Origin: Lachnospiraceae bacterium
Lineage (GTDB): Bacteria > Bacillota > Clostridia > Lachnospirales > Lachnospiraceae
Reading direction: 5' to 3'
Length of the DNA stretch: 64,000 nt
Assembly: GCA_024404675.1 (NCBI GenBank)
Contig: JAKSPO010000007.1
Location: 44,235 to 108,234 of the forward strand
The notes beneath the pieces are model-generated. The model was not told the origin of the DNA. It made no database searches and saw nothing but the letters and a program-made list of their open reading frames with translations. The stretch's first letter is position 1, and each line of letters starts with the position of its first letter. The translations under genes were made by a program, and so were the position numbers. Of this stretch, positions 17,624-26,299 are shown piece after piece.

Positions 17624-19321
17624 ATGATTGGAGTTTATGTAGCCTGTGTGATTATTTCCATCGTGATCTGTTGCTGGTATTTCTGGGTGGATGTCAGGCG
17701 CAGTGTTATACAGAACATTATGCTTTTAATCCTTCTGATTGGTAATGTTGGCTATCTGTGCCTTGCCGTATCGAAGAATCTGGAGGAAGCAATCCTTTCC
17801 AATAAGCTTTGCTACCTGAGCGGCTGTTTCCTGCCGGTGCTGTATTTTCTGACGGTGTGCGAGGTGTGCCAGATGAGAGTCCGCAAGATTTGGGTTGCGG
17901 TGATGGTTTGTGTGCAGGGGGCCATCTACGGTCTTGTCTGTACGGTCGGATACCTGAATGTGTACTATACAAGCGTAAGCTTTGCGACGAACAACGGAAT
18001 CGGATATCTTGTGAAGGAGTATGCCCCTACGCATATGCTTTATATTGTAAGCGTGCTGTTTTACTTCGCGGTGGCAATCGTCATCGCGTGGTATGCAATC
18101 TTTCGAAAGAAGAACACGAACCGAATTGAGTTAATCGTCATGGTTGTCTGCTCCGGCGTGGCAATCTATGGCTATCTTGTGGAGCGTATCATTGACATTG
18201 ATTATGAGGTAATGCCGGTTTTCTTCATCATTCTCAGCCTGGGTGCACTGATTCCAATCTATCATTCGGATATTTATACAGTCACCGAGAACCAGGAAGT
18301 CATCGATATGCAGCTTAATGATGTGGGCTTCATCACATTTGACCGAAATACCCGCTTCATGGGAGCCAACGAGACAGTTATGGGGCTGTTCGGAGAGCTT
18401 AAGGACGTACATATCGGTACTCGGATTGCGAAGCCGTCGGAGTTACTTGAATCGATCATTCAGGAGGTCGGTGCATTCTTTGAGAAGCTCGATAAGACAG
18501 AGCAGGAAGCGAAGCAGCTTGTGGTCGGCGACAAGACCTTTGAACTGAGAAATCACAAGCTGAAGAACTTTCTTGGGCAGTATGTCGGTCTGACAATTGA
18601 GTTCAGAGACGTCACCGAGCATGCGAAGATAGTAGAGCTTACGAGAAAATATAACGAGGAGTTAAGCCTCGAGGTCGAGAAGAAGACCGAGCGCATCAAG
18701 AGCATGCAGGAGAGAACCATTCTCGGCATGGCGCAGATGGTGGAATCCCGTGACTTAAGTACGGGCGGTCATATCAGAAGAACAAGCGATGTCGTAAGAA
18801 TCTTTGCGAAGAAGCTTCTTTCCGCCGATGCCGGAATGACGCGTAGCTTCCTTGAGCTTGTCATTCGAAGCGCACCAATGCATGACCTTGGTAAGATCGG
18901 TGTCGATGATGCCATCCTTCGAAAGCAGGGACGCTTTACGGACGAGGAATATGCGCAGATGAAGAAGCATTCCGAGGTCGGTGGCAAGATGGTTAAGGAG
19001 ATCCTTACCAACGTGGAGGAGCCGGATTTTGTAAGGGTTGCCTTCAATGTTGCGAACTACCATCACGAGAAGGTTAACGGAAAAGGCTACCCGGAAGGGC
19101 TTAAGGGGGAAGAAATCCCGTTAGAAGCAAGAATTATGGCACTTGCGGATGTTTTCGACGCGCTGGTTTCCAAGCGCTGCTATAAGGAGGCGTTTTCCTA
19201 CGATCAGGCATTTGCCATTATCGAAAAGGATGCCGGCGAGCATTTTGATGCAAAGCTTGCTGCGGTATTTCTGACCTGCAGACCTGAGTTAGAAGCGTAT
19301 TACGATGAGGCAATGATATAA
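17624..19321 (+). CDS. 7TM sensor / PAS-like / HD-GYP c-di-GMP phosphodiesterase
   Basis: A 565-residue signalling protein. Residues 1-215 hold seven hydrophobic helices like the 7TM sensor module of Firmicute histidine kinases. A PAS-like domain (about 230-330) and a short coiled coil (about 335-365) follow. The C-terminal HD-GYP domain has MHDLGKIGVDD, YHHEKVNGKGYPEGLKG and ALADVFDALVSKR, so both metal-binding and GYP residues are present. HD-GYP enzymes hydrolyse cyclic di-GMP. RBS AAGGAGGG. It stands alone between two terminator-like hairpins. The ligand of the 7TM part is unknown. Confidence 0.9.
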   Translation: MIGVYVACVIISIVICCWYFWVDVRRSVIQNIMLLILLIGNVGYLCLAVSKNLEEAILSNKLCYLSGCFLPVLYFLTVCEVCQMRVRKIWVAVMVCVQGAIYGLVCTVGYLNVYYTSVSFATNNGIGYLVKEYAPTHMLYIVSVLFYFAVAIVIAWYAIFRKKNTNRIELIVMVVCSGVAIYGYLVERIIDIDYEVMPVFFIILSLGALIPIYHSDIYTVTENQEVIDMQLNDVGFITFDRNTRFMGANETVMGLFGELKDVHIGTRIAKPSELLESIIQEVGAFFEKLDKTEQEAKQLVVGDKTFELRNHKLKNFLGQYVGLTIEFRDVTEHAKIVELTRKYNEELSLEVEKKTERIKSMQERTILGMAQMVESRDLSTGGHIRRTSDVVRIFAKKLLSADAGMTRSFLELVIRSAPMHDLGKIGVDDAILRKQGRFTDEEYAQMKKHSEVGGKMVKEILTNVEEPDFVRVAFNVANYHHEKVNGKGYPEGLKGEEIPLEARIMALADVFDALVSKRCYKEAFSYDQAFAIIEKDAGEHFDAKLAAVFLTCRPELEAYYDEAMI

Positions 19322-19328
19322 TTACGAG

Positions 19329-19358
19329 GTCCGGCGCCTGCACTTACGGGCGCCGGGC
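19329..19358 (+). terminator. GC-rich hairpin after the HD-GYP gene
   Basis: GTCCGGCGCC pairs with GGCGCCGGGC across an 11-base loop. Only a short CTTTC follows, so as an intrinsic terminator it is weak. Confidence 0.4.
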
Positions 19359-19400
19359 TTTCAGGCTATCGCAAAGTTAAAAAGTCAGTGAAAATGTGTG

Positions 19401-19429
19401 TTGACATTTGCACGGGATAGTGTTATGAT
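19401..19429 (+). promoter_or_regulatory. Promoter of infC-rpmI-rplT
   Basis: Consensus TTGACA (19401-19406), 17-base spacer, TATGAT (19424-19429), the best promoter match in the window. Transcription should begin near 19436. Confidence 0.88.
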
Positions 19430-19435
19430 ACCTAT

Positions 19436-19611
19436 GCTGTATCAGTTACAGCCGAAGCAGAGTATCCGCTCTCACCTCCAGCAATTAAGCGAAGAGGTCA
19501 TATAATTTCATATTTTCCCGCAAGGGAAGGTTGATTATGTGGAGTGGATATGTTTATCCACTTTTCTTTTTTGAAAAGTAAGCGTTATTCCCTTTTAGGA
19601 GGTGTTGTACT
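19436..19611 (+). promoter_or_regulatory. infC operon leader with attenuator (ribosomal protein L20-type leader)
   Basis: A 175-base untranslated leader between the promoter and infC. It contains several short inverted repeats and ends in an intrinsic terminator (19543-19572) located before the infC RBS, so read-through must be regulated. In Bacillus subtilis the same operon is controlled at a leader terminator by protein L20, the product of its last gene. I infer the same logic here from position and architecture; I cannot confirm the L20-binding fold without a covariance search. Confidence 0.75.
19543..19572 (+). terminator. Leader terminator (attenuator) upstream of infC
   Basis: Perfect 8-pair stem AGTGGATA / TATCCACT with loop TGTT, then TTTCTTTTTT. 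It stops 25 bases before the infC Shine-Dalgarno. Confidence 0.85.
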
Positions 19612-20118
19612 ATTAGCGATTACATGATTAACGAGCAGATCAAAGACAAGGAAATTCGTCTGATCGGTGAGCATGGGGAACAGCTTGGTGTTATGCCGAG
19701 CAAGGATGCCTTCAAGATTGCACAGGATGCGAATCTTGATCTGGTAAAGATTGCTCCGAACGCAGAGCCGCCGGTATGCAGAATTATTGATTACAGTAAG
19801 TTCCGCTACGAGCAGGCCCGCAAGGAGAAAGAGAACAAGAAGAAACAGAAGACTACCGAAACCAAGGAGATTCAATTGACCCCCGGTATTGCCGACAATG
19901 ACCTGAACACGAAGGCAGGTCAGGCTCGTAAATTCATCACGAAAGGGAATAAGGTTAAGGTTGCACTTCGTTTCCGAGGACGAGAGATGGCGCACCAGCA
20001 GGCCGGCATGGAGATTATCCTTTCTTTCTGCCAGAAGCTTGAGGATGTTGCGGTTGTCGACAAGCCACCCAAGATGGAGGGCCGTAATTTGGTCGTTATC
20101 TTGGCGGAAAAGAAATAA
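19612..20118 (+). CDS. infC: Translation initiation factor IF-3 (ATT start codon)
   Basis: A 168-residue IF-3: N-domain from INEQIKDKEIRLIGEHGEQL, lysine-rich linker, C-domain with the KPPKMEGR motif near the end. IF-3 binds the 30S subunit and rejects non-standard start codons and wrong initiator tRNA. The first ATG (19624) is 20 bases from the AGGAGGT Shine-Dalgarno (19597-19603), too far. The ATT at 19612 lies at 8 bases and gives the usual SDYMINEQI N-terminus. A rare AUU start that IF-3 itself discriminates against is the classic autoregulatory feature of infC. First gene of the operon with rpmI and rplT. Confidence 0.93.
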   Translation: MSDYMINEQIKDKEIRLIGEHGEQLGVMPSKDAFKIAQDANLDLVKIAPNAEPPVCRIIDYSKFRYEQARKEKENKKKQKTTETKEIQLTPGIADNDLNTKAGQARKFITKGNKVKVALRFRGREMAHQQAGMEIILSFCQKLEDVAVVDKPPKMEGRNLVVILAEKK

Positions 20119-20156
20119 AATGACAGTAATGAGTCAAACTAAGGAGGAAATGTATT

Positions 20157-20354
20157 ATGCCTAAGATGAAAACAAACAGCTCCGCTGCGAAACGTTTTAC
20201 GAAGACCGGAACCGGTAAGCTTAAGAGAATGAAGGCCGGCAAACAGCACATTCTTACCAAGAAGTCTACCAAGATGAAGAGAAATTTGAGACATGCTACC
20301 ACGGTTAATGCTGTTAGCGAGAGTAATATGAAAAAGATCTTACCTTATCTGTAA
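20157..20354 (+). CDS. rpmI: 50S ribosomal protein L35
   Basis: A 65-residue, very basic protein with the L35 signature [19 protein letters not shown] at the N-terminus and RNLRHATTV later. Full length. RBS AAGGAGG; 38 bases after infC and 25 before rplT, the conserved order of this operon. Confidence 0.97.
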   Translation: MPKMKTNSSAAKRFTKTGTGKLKRMKAGKQHILTKKSTKMKRNLRHATTVNAVSESNMKKILPYL

Positions 20355-20379
20355 GATTGTCTGAAGGAGGACTAAAACA

Positions 20380-20736
20380 ATGGCAAGAATTAAGGGCGGC
20401 TTAAACGCTAAGAAGAAACATAACAGAGTATTGAAGTTGGCTAAGGGCTATCGTGGCGCACGTTCTAAGCAGTACAGAGTTGCTAAGCAGTCTGTAATGC
20501 GCGCACTTACTTCCGCATTTGCAGGTCGTAAGCAGAGAAAGAGAGAGATGCGTGTTCTCTGGATCGCTCGTATCAACGCAGCATGCAGAATGAACGGTCT
20601 TTCCTACAGCAAGTTCATGTACGGCTTGAAGCTTGCAGAGGTTTCCATCAACCGCAAGATGCTTTCCGATATGGCTATCAACGATGCAGCAGGTTTCACC
20701 AAGCTTTGTGAGACCGCTAAGGCTAAGTTGGCTTAA
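20380..20736 (+). CDS. rplT: 50S ribosomal protein L20
   Basis: A 118-residue 23S rRNA-binding assembly protein: basic N-terminal extension ([18 protein letters not shown]) and globular C-domain with [17 protein letters not shown]. In Firmicutes it also represses its own operon through the leader; see the attenuator at 19543. RBS AAGGAGG. Confidence 0.97.
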   Translation: MARIKGGLNAKKKHNRVLKLAKGYRGARSKQYRVAKQSVMRALTSAFAGRKQRKREMRVLWIARINAACRMNGLSYSKFMYGLKLAEVSINRKMLSDMAINDAAGFTKLCETAKAKLA

Positions 20737-20760
20737 GTTATCGGCTTTAGAATGATCATT

Positions 20761-20801
20761 AAGGGTAAAGGATTATGAGAATAGTCCTTTGCCCTTTTTT
20801 T
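20761..20801 (+). terminator. Terminator of the infC operon
   Basis: Long stem AAGGGTAAAGGATTA / TAGTCCTTTGCCCTT with few mismatches, followed by seven T. Confidence 0.9.
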
Positions 20802-20802
20802 C

Positions 20803-20831
20803 GTGACAAATGCGAATATCTATGTTACAAT
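20803..20831 (+). promoter_or_regulatory. Promoter of the Hsp70-like/helical-repeat gene cluster
   Basis: GTGACA (20803-20808), 17-base spacer, TACAAT (20826-20831). It starts immediately after the rplT terminator and about 33 bases before the first ATG at 20864. Confidence 0.65.
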
Positions 20832-20863
20832 AGTTTTGTGTGTTTTATGGAGGGTGAAGTGGA

Positions 20864-21376
20864 ATGAGAAATCACTTGAAAGTCGTGTTTTGTATTCTTG
20901 CCGGCGCATTTATGATTGCCATCTTCAGCTGGGGAATGGATGCTGTCGGGAAGAAGAACGAGAAGCCCTCGGGAACGCCGACACCGACGATGATCACGCC
21001 TGCAGTTACGGCACCGGGCGTTACGACAATCACGCCGAAGCCGGAGAAGACGCCCACAGAGGCACCGACACCCACAGAGGCACCGAAGCCTACGCCTGAC
21101 CCGTATCACCTCGAGGATGGACGCTTAAGTGCAGACGGCGCGGTCAGAAAGTTAAGCGGAATATCCGCTGATCTGCTTGGGCTGCCGAAGGATATTACCG
21201 CCTATAAGACTGAGGTGGATGACTGGACGACGGTCGTTGATGCGATGGACTGCTACTGCGTCAATGTCCTTTCGGAGGAAGGCTATCTTGCCGGGATTTT
21301 CTATATATCGCAGGATGGCAGTCGTGTTTACAGTCTTTCGGAGGAAGGCAATTTCAACCTGATCAAGAAGGAATAG
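20864..21376 (+). CDS. Membrane-anchored protein with Thr/Pro linker, unknown function
   Basis: A 170-residue protein with one N-terminal hydrophobic segment (about 6-27; it acts as an uncleaved anchor or signal, with no clear lipobox), a Thr-Pro linker with repeated TPTEAP units (about 38-82) and a compact C-terminal domain of about 85 residues. That domain has a KLSGISADLLGLPKDI start and alternating hydrophobic strands. I do not recognise a family. RBS GGAGGG. First gene of the cluster through 27148, with gaps of 41, 22 and 36 bases to the following genes. Confidence 0.65.
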   Translation: MRNHLKVVFCILAGAFMIAIFSWGMDAVGKKNEKPSGTPTPTMITPAVTAPGVTTITPKPEKTPTEAPTPTEAPKPTPDPYHLEDGRLSADGAVRKLSGISADLLGLPKDITAYKTEVDDWTTVVDAMDCYCVNVLSEEGYLAGIFYISQDGSRVYSLSEEGNFNLIKKE

Positions 21377-21417
21377 AGTCCGTACGGACATAGAAATATT
21401 TTGAAAGGAGAGCGCTC

Positions 21418-24400
21418 ATGAAGGAGAAGATCGGTAAGATCTCACGCGGCATTATCGAATACGAGCTTCCGAGAATCATTCTGTCCAAAGAGAAGCTCGT
21501 CCTTTCTGCGGAGATGTGGAGAAGACAGACCGGACGAATCGGCGTATCGAACAGCACCGGCGTGTCCATGAAGGGAATTGTCAGCTCCGATAACCGCATT
21601 TTAGAGATTACAACGCCACAGTTCGTCGGCGAGAACAATACCGTGGAATATGTCATTCACGGTGAATATATCACAAACTGTGAAGAGATTGCGGGCGAGA
21701 TCAATTTTGTAACGGATTGCGGCGAGATTTCGCTGCCGTACAGAATTACCGTGAGCAAGCCTTCTCTCATCTCATCGGAGGGAAGCATCGAGGATGTCAA
21801 CCGCTTTGTATCGTTAGCAAGATATCATTGGGATGAAGCGCTTCGTTTGTATAACGATCCTGCGTTCCTGCCTTTTCTGCAGTATCACGAGCCGCAGCAT
21901 GTCTTTCTGTTAGAGTTTCTTCGTAGAAGCCATGCAAGTGACCGCGCGATGGAGGAGTTTCTGGTTGCAGCCGGCAAGAAGATGGGAGTCGTTCTGCAGG
22001 CAGAAGAGACGAAGCTTGAGTTCGTCGTTACGGGCTCCCGTGTCAATGGCCGTGTATCGCTTACGAAGAGTAACTGGGGCTACGTGAATGCACGTGTGAC
22101 CTCTTCGGCGGAGTTTCTGCAGGTGGATCGTGAGCAGATCACCATGGAAAGCTTTCGCGATAATCGCTGCGACATCTCCTTCTCGCTTCTTCCGGAGAAG
22201 ATGGGTTACGGCAGCAGCACCGCAATCATTTCGATTGAGGCACAGAATCAGCAGCTGCAGATCAATGTATCCTGTGACAAGCCGATTCCGAATCCTGAGG
22301 CAATCATCCGCAGACACGAGAGAAAGGTGAATTTCGGACGTCTGTACGAGAACTATATTGCTTTTCGTATGAATCATATATCTGTCGGCCGTTATGTTGC
22401 CGAGGCGGAGAGCCTGGTAACCAAGCTTGAAAGTGATGGCAGCGTGGAAGATCTTTCGGCCGGAACGGGGCTTGCGCTTCGCTTATACCGTGTACATCTC
22501 GATCGTCTGGCAGGCCGTGAGAATGCAGCCAATACAAGGCTTCGCGCAATCTCCGATGACGAGTGGAACAAGGGCAATACCATTCTGAAGGCGGCATATT
22601 TCTTCCTGAAGGCGGAACGCGCGTCCACCAGTAAGGGAGAGCTGATGGAGCAGCTTTATGCGCTCTGCAGCGAAGAGGACGGACATTTTGTTCCGGCAAT
22701 GTTCCTTCTTGAGCTTGACCCGCGATATGCAAAGAACCGTAGACTGAAGCTTGACGAGCTGCGTGGTATGTATGACGGCGGAAACCGCTCGCCGCTTATG
22801 TTCACGGAGGCGGCTGCAGCAATCAATGCAGAGCCCTCGCTTCTGCATGAGCCCGGTATGTTTGAGGTGCAGACGGTCGCATTTGCCGTACATCATGACT
22901 TCCTCGAAAGAGAGGCTGCGCTGCAGTTTTCTTACCTTGCGGAGCGTCAGAAGGAATATAAGGATATCTTCTATCTGGTGCTGACCGGAATTTATAAGCG
23001 CTTCCAGCTGAAGGAGGCCCTTTCCGCACTTTGCCAGATGCTGATTCGTGCGAAGAAGAAGGAGCCGATGTACGCCGTCTGGTATCAGAAGGGTGTGGAT
23101 GAGCAGCTTCGTATTTCCGAGCTTTATGAGTACTATATGTACACAAAGGGCAACGATGTCGAGGAGGTTCTCGAGCCGGCGGTGCTTACGTATTTTGCCT
23201 ATAACAGTAAGCTTCACGACAAGCGCCTGTCTTATCTGTATGCGAACATCGTAACGCATAAGGAGAGCAACCGTGATGCGTACGAGAGCTATAAAAACAA
23301 GATTTTTGAGTATGCACTTACCCAGATGCGGGAGCGGAAGAACGATTCCTTCCTGACAATCCTTTACAATGAGTGCATGAACGAGGAGCAGCTTAGAAAG
23401 GAATTCCTTGCGGGGCTTGAGGGCATTGCCTTCCGTCACGAGATTCGCTGCTCGGCACCGGGCATCCGTTATGTCTGTGTGGCACATCGTGAATTTGATA
23501 AAGAGATTATCGTGCCGCTTGTCGGCGGCAGCGCGCAGGTAGATATTTATACCGAGCACGCGACGATTGCGCTGATGGATGAGAAGCATAACCGGTATCT
23601 GCACGGTATCCCTTACGAGAATCGTAAGCTGATGCATGTGGAGGACTGCTTCCAGGAGGCTTATCAGGTTAGCCCCGGCAGCAATATGCTGCTTCTGGCG
23701 CTGGCGGAGAAGGCTTTGAAGGAGAAGAAGACGGATGCGTACTCGATTGAGCTTCGCAAGAAGGCTTCGCTGATTCCGGGACTTCGCCCTACATTTGCCG
23801 ATGAACTGAACCGTGCATTGATTATACACTTCTCGGAGAATCTTGAGGAGAACCGCTTAGAGTCGATGTTCCGTTCGCTCAACTGGGCACAGGTTCCTGA
23901 GAAATACCGCGGTAAGATGATCGGTATGCTGATTGCCCGCAATTCCTTCCAGCAGGCGATGGAGCTTTTAGAGACCTACGGCTATGCGTCCGTTGATCTT
24001 AAGTATCTCGAGCGCTTCTGTGCCGAGCTGCCGCAGGATATTCTGTCGGACAATATCGGCTTTATGACCGATCTGATGTATTATGTATTTAAGCAGGGAC
24101 GACGCAATACGAGAATTTTCGCAACCCTCCTTGAGAATTATCAGGGCAAGACAATCGATATGTATAACCTCTGGCAGGAGGCTGCCGACCGGCAGCTTGA
24201 TACCGGGAAGATGGACGAGCGTCTGCTTGCGCAGATTCTGTTCACGGAGGCGTATCTGCCGTATGGTGATGCGGTATTCCGTAAGTACTATAATCCGCTC
24301 GGAAACCGTCAGCTGTGCAAGGCATACATGACATACGTTGCCTACAAGTTCCTTCTTTCCGACACGCCGATCTCCGATGAGACCATAGCGATTATGAAGA

Positions 24401-24981
24401 AGGATACCAATCTTGATGAATATGATATCTGTATCTTAGCACTTCTGAAGCTTTGCTCCGATGCGGAGGAGCTTTCCCAGGAGGAGCGTGACTTCGCCGA
24501 ATACTGGCTTACCAGAATGGAGTCGCGCGGCAAGGTGCTTCCGGAGTTTTTGAAGCTCGGAAAGTATTTTCCGCTGCCGGAGAGCCTTGAGGATAAGAAG
24601 CTGATTGAATATCGTACGAACCCGAAGCACAGGGTAACCCTGCACTATTCCTACCGCGTAGCCGGCAAGCGCCAGCAGCGGGATGTGGCGATGCGTGACA
24701 TCTGCTACGGAATCTTTGTGAAGGAGCTTGTGCTGTTCTACGGCGAGACGATTGAATATGTTATCACCGATGAGTCTGCAGAGGAGAATATCGTCTCCGA
24801 GAAGACGGTACTTGTGGGAACGCTTGATAAGAACATGACGTCGACAAGCCGTTTTGCGCAGATCAATCGTATCATCGCATCCGCAAAGGATGGCGACCGG
24901 GAGAAGGCAATCGTTCTGCTGGATCGCTACATCAAGGATGAATTTGCCATATCTCAGCTGTTCCGCGAGATTATGGATTAG
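21418..24981 (+). CDS. Giant DUF5717-like protein (N-terminal beta part, long helical-repeat body)
   Basis: A 1187-residue protein with no signal peptide or membrane segment. The first 290 residues look like two or three beta-sandwich modules (alternating strands around ITKSNWGYVNARV-like segments). The remaining 900 are dominated by amphipathic helices with TPR/HEAT-like spacing, ending in a beta-rich tail. I recall this architecture, next to the following gene, as the family DUF5717, found mainly in Lachnospiraceae; that is memory, not a search result. It is 22 bases upstream of an Hsp70-like gene, so a client-binding or scaffold role is plausible but inferred. RBS GGAGAG. Confidence 0.72.
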   Translation: MKEKIGKISRGIIEYELPRIILSKEKLVLSAEMWRRQTGRIGVSNSTGVSMKGIVSSDNRILEITTPQFVGENNTVEYVIHGEYITNCEEIAGEINFVTDCGEISLPYRITVSKPSLISSEGSIEDVNRFVSLARYHWDEALRLYNDPAFLPFLQYHEPQHVFLLEFLRRSHASDRAMEEFLVAAGKKMGVVLQAEETKLEFVVTGSRVNGRVSLTKSNWGYVNARVTSSAEFLQVDREQITMESFRDNRCDISFSLLPEKMGYGSSTAIISIEAQNQQLQINVSCDKPIPNPEAIIRRHERKVNFGRLYENYIAFRMNHISVGRYVAEAESLVTKLESDGSVEDLSAGTGLALRLYRVHLDRLAGRENAANTRLRAISDDEWNKGNTILKAAYFFLKAERASTSKGELMEQLYALCSEEDGHFVPAMFLLELDPRYAKNRRLKLDELRGMYDGGNRSPLMFTEAAAAINAEPSLLHEPGMFEVQTVAFAVHHDFLEREAALQFSYLAERQKEYKDIFYLVLTGIYKRFQLKEALSALCQMLIRAKKKEPMYAVWYQKGVDEQLRISELYEYYMYTKGNDVEEVLEPAVLTYFAYNSKLHDKRLSYLYANIVTHKESNRDAYESYKNKIFEYALTQMRERKNDSFLTILYNECMNEEQLRKEFLAGLEGIAFRHEIRCSAPGIRYVCVAHREFDKEIIVPLVGGSAQVDIYTEHATIALMDEKHNRYLHGIPYENRKLMHVEDCFQEAYQVSPGSNMLLLALAEKALKEKKTDAYSIELRKKASLIPGLRPTFADELNRALIIHFSENLEENRLESMFRSLNWAQVPEKYRGKMIGMLIARNSFQQAMELLETYGYASVDLKYLERFCAELPQDILSDNIGFMTDLMYYVFKQGRRNTRIFATLLENYQGKTIDMYNLWQEAADRQLDTGKMDERLLAQILFTEAYLPYGDAVFRKYYNPLGNRQLCKAYMTYVAYKFLLSDTPISDETIAIMKKDTNLDEYDICILALLKLCSDAEELSQEERDFAEYWLTRMESRGKVLPEFLKLGKYFPLPESLEDKKLIEYRTNPKHRVTLHYSYRVAGKRQQRDVAMRDICYGIFVKELVLFYGETIEYVITDESAEENIVSEKTVLVGTLDKNMTSTSRFAQINRIIASAKDGDREKAIVLLDRYIKDEFAISQLFREIMD

Positions 24982-25003
24982 CCTATAGAAAGGAGACCTT
25001 ATT

Positions 25004-26263
25004 ATGCCGGATAGCAAGCCTATAGTAGTAGGATTTGACCTGTCGCCCGATACAACACAGATCGCGGTCAGCAGGGACGGAGAGGAGCCTGAGTCGGTCA
25101 GTGTTTCGTCGGCCAGCGGTCAGTATCTGATCCCGACGGTACTCTGTGTGAGAAATGACAGCGGCGACTGGCTTTTCGGAGAGGATGCCGTGCGCTGCAA
25201 GAATCGAAACGCAGGCGTCTATATCGATGACCTTTTGGGAAAGGCCGAGCGTGATGAGAATGTATATATCCGCGAAGTGGAATATACGCCTTTCAATCTC
25301 TTGGAGCGGTTCTTCCGCAAGATTATGGCCGTTCTTCGACAGAAATATGCGCTTGATAACGTGGAAAAGGTCGTTATCTCGATGCGCAATCCGAGCGACA
25401 AGGTGATGAAGCTTGTGGCGGAGGCAATGGAGACGACCGGAATCCGTAGAGACGCCATTCGTGTCCGCAGCCATCTGGAGAGCTTTATGTTCTACTCTGT
25501 CTGTCAGAAGAAGGAGCTCTGGGTCAACGACGTCGGACTGTTTGATTTTACGGAAAAGGGGCTCGTGTACACCCAGCTTTCCACAGCGAAGAAAATTGCG
25601 CCGATTACCGTGACCGCACAGATTTCCGACCTGTCCGATATGATGGATGCCAATATGCTTGATACGATGCCCGATAATCAGTTAGCATATTGCTTCCGTA
25701 CGATTACCGATAAGATTCTGTATCGACAGATTATTTCGACCGTATATGTTACCGGCAAAGGCTTTGAGGGCAACTGGTCGGATGAGGTTTTGAAATCGCT
25801 CTGCAACGGACGAAGAGTGTTCAAGGGTATGAACCTGTATGCAAAGGGAGCGGCTTATTTCGGAATGCGTGAGAATTCCGACGAGGTACGCGATTTCCTG
25901 TTCCTGACGGGCGATATGATTCGTTCCACCATCGCCATCAGAATGTTCAAGGACAACCAGATTGCTGACTACCCGATGGTTCGTGCGGGCACACGCTGGA
26001 GCGATGTCAATGCGAAGACAGTTGGTATTCTCGATGATACCGAGGAGGTATTCTTCACAATCTACCACACGGTTAAGAAGGACTCGCAGCATGTGGTTAT
26101 GAGCCTTAAGAATATGCACAGTCGTGAGAATAAGACGACCCGTGTTTCAATCGGAATCCGGTGTCTGGACCGTGAGACGGCAGTCATAACGGTTAAGGAT
26201 CTCGGTTTCGGACAGTTCTATCCGAACACATATCGTGTCTGGGAGAAGATTGTCAGTATTTAA
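25004..26263 (+). CDS. Hsp70/actin-fold-like protein (DUF5716-like)
   Basis: A 419-residue cytoplasmic protein. It shows the order of DnaK nucleotide-binding landmarks in altered form: phosphate-1 loop VGFDLSPDTTQIAV (about 9-22), IPTVLCVRNDSGDWLFGEDA (DnaK-like P-S-V-V and G-E-x-A), a degenerate phosphate-2 region VGLFDFTEKGLVYTQL, and an adenosine-type loop VYVTGKGFEGNW followed by KGMNLYAKGAAYFG. A beta-rich C-terminal part of about 110 residues replaces the DnaK substrate domain and lid. The Gly-rich phosphate-2 D-L-G-G-G-T is missing, so ATPase activity is uncertain. I recall the family as DUF5716. RBS AAGGAG. Confidence 0.72.
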   Translation: MPDSKPIVVGFDLSPDTTQIAVSRDGEEPESVSVSSASGQYLIPTVLCVRNDSGDWLFGEDAVRCKNRNAGVYIDDLLGKAERDENVYIREVEYTPFNLLERFFRKIMAVLRQKYALDNVEKVVISMRNPSDKVMKLVAEAMETTGIRRDAIRVRSHLESFMFYSVCQKKELWVNDVGLFDFTEKGLVYTQLSTAKKIAPITVTAQISDLSDMMDANMLDTMPDNQLAYCFRTITDKILYRQIISTVYVTGKGFEGNWSDEVLKSLCNGRRVFKGMNLYAKGAAYFGMRENSDEVRDFLFLTGDMIRSTIAIRMFKDNQIADYPMVRAGTRWSDVNAKTVGILDDTEEVFFTIYHTVKKDSQHVVMSLKNMHSRENKTTRVSIGIRCLDRETAVITVKDLGFGQFYPNTYRVWEKIVSI

Positions 26264-26299
26264 TTAGCTTTATCAGTTATTTGGAAAGGAGGGAGCAGC

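Noticed and set aside
22483..23829. 448-residue antisense frame inside the 1187-residue gene
   Set aside because: Low-complexity, His/Leu/Arg-rich translation typical of antisense shadow; the plus-strand gene is intact.
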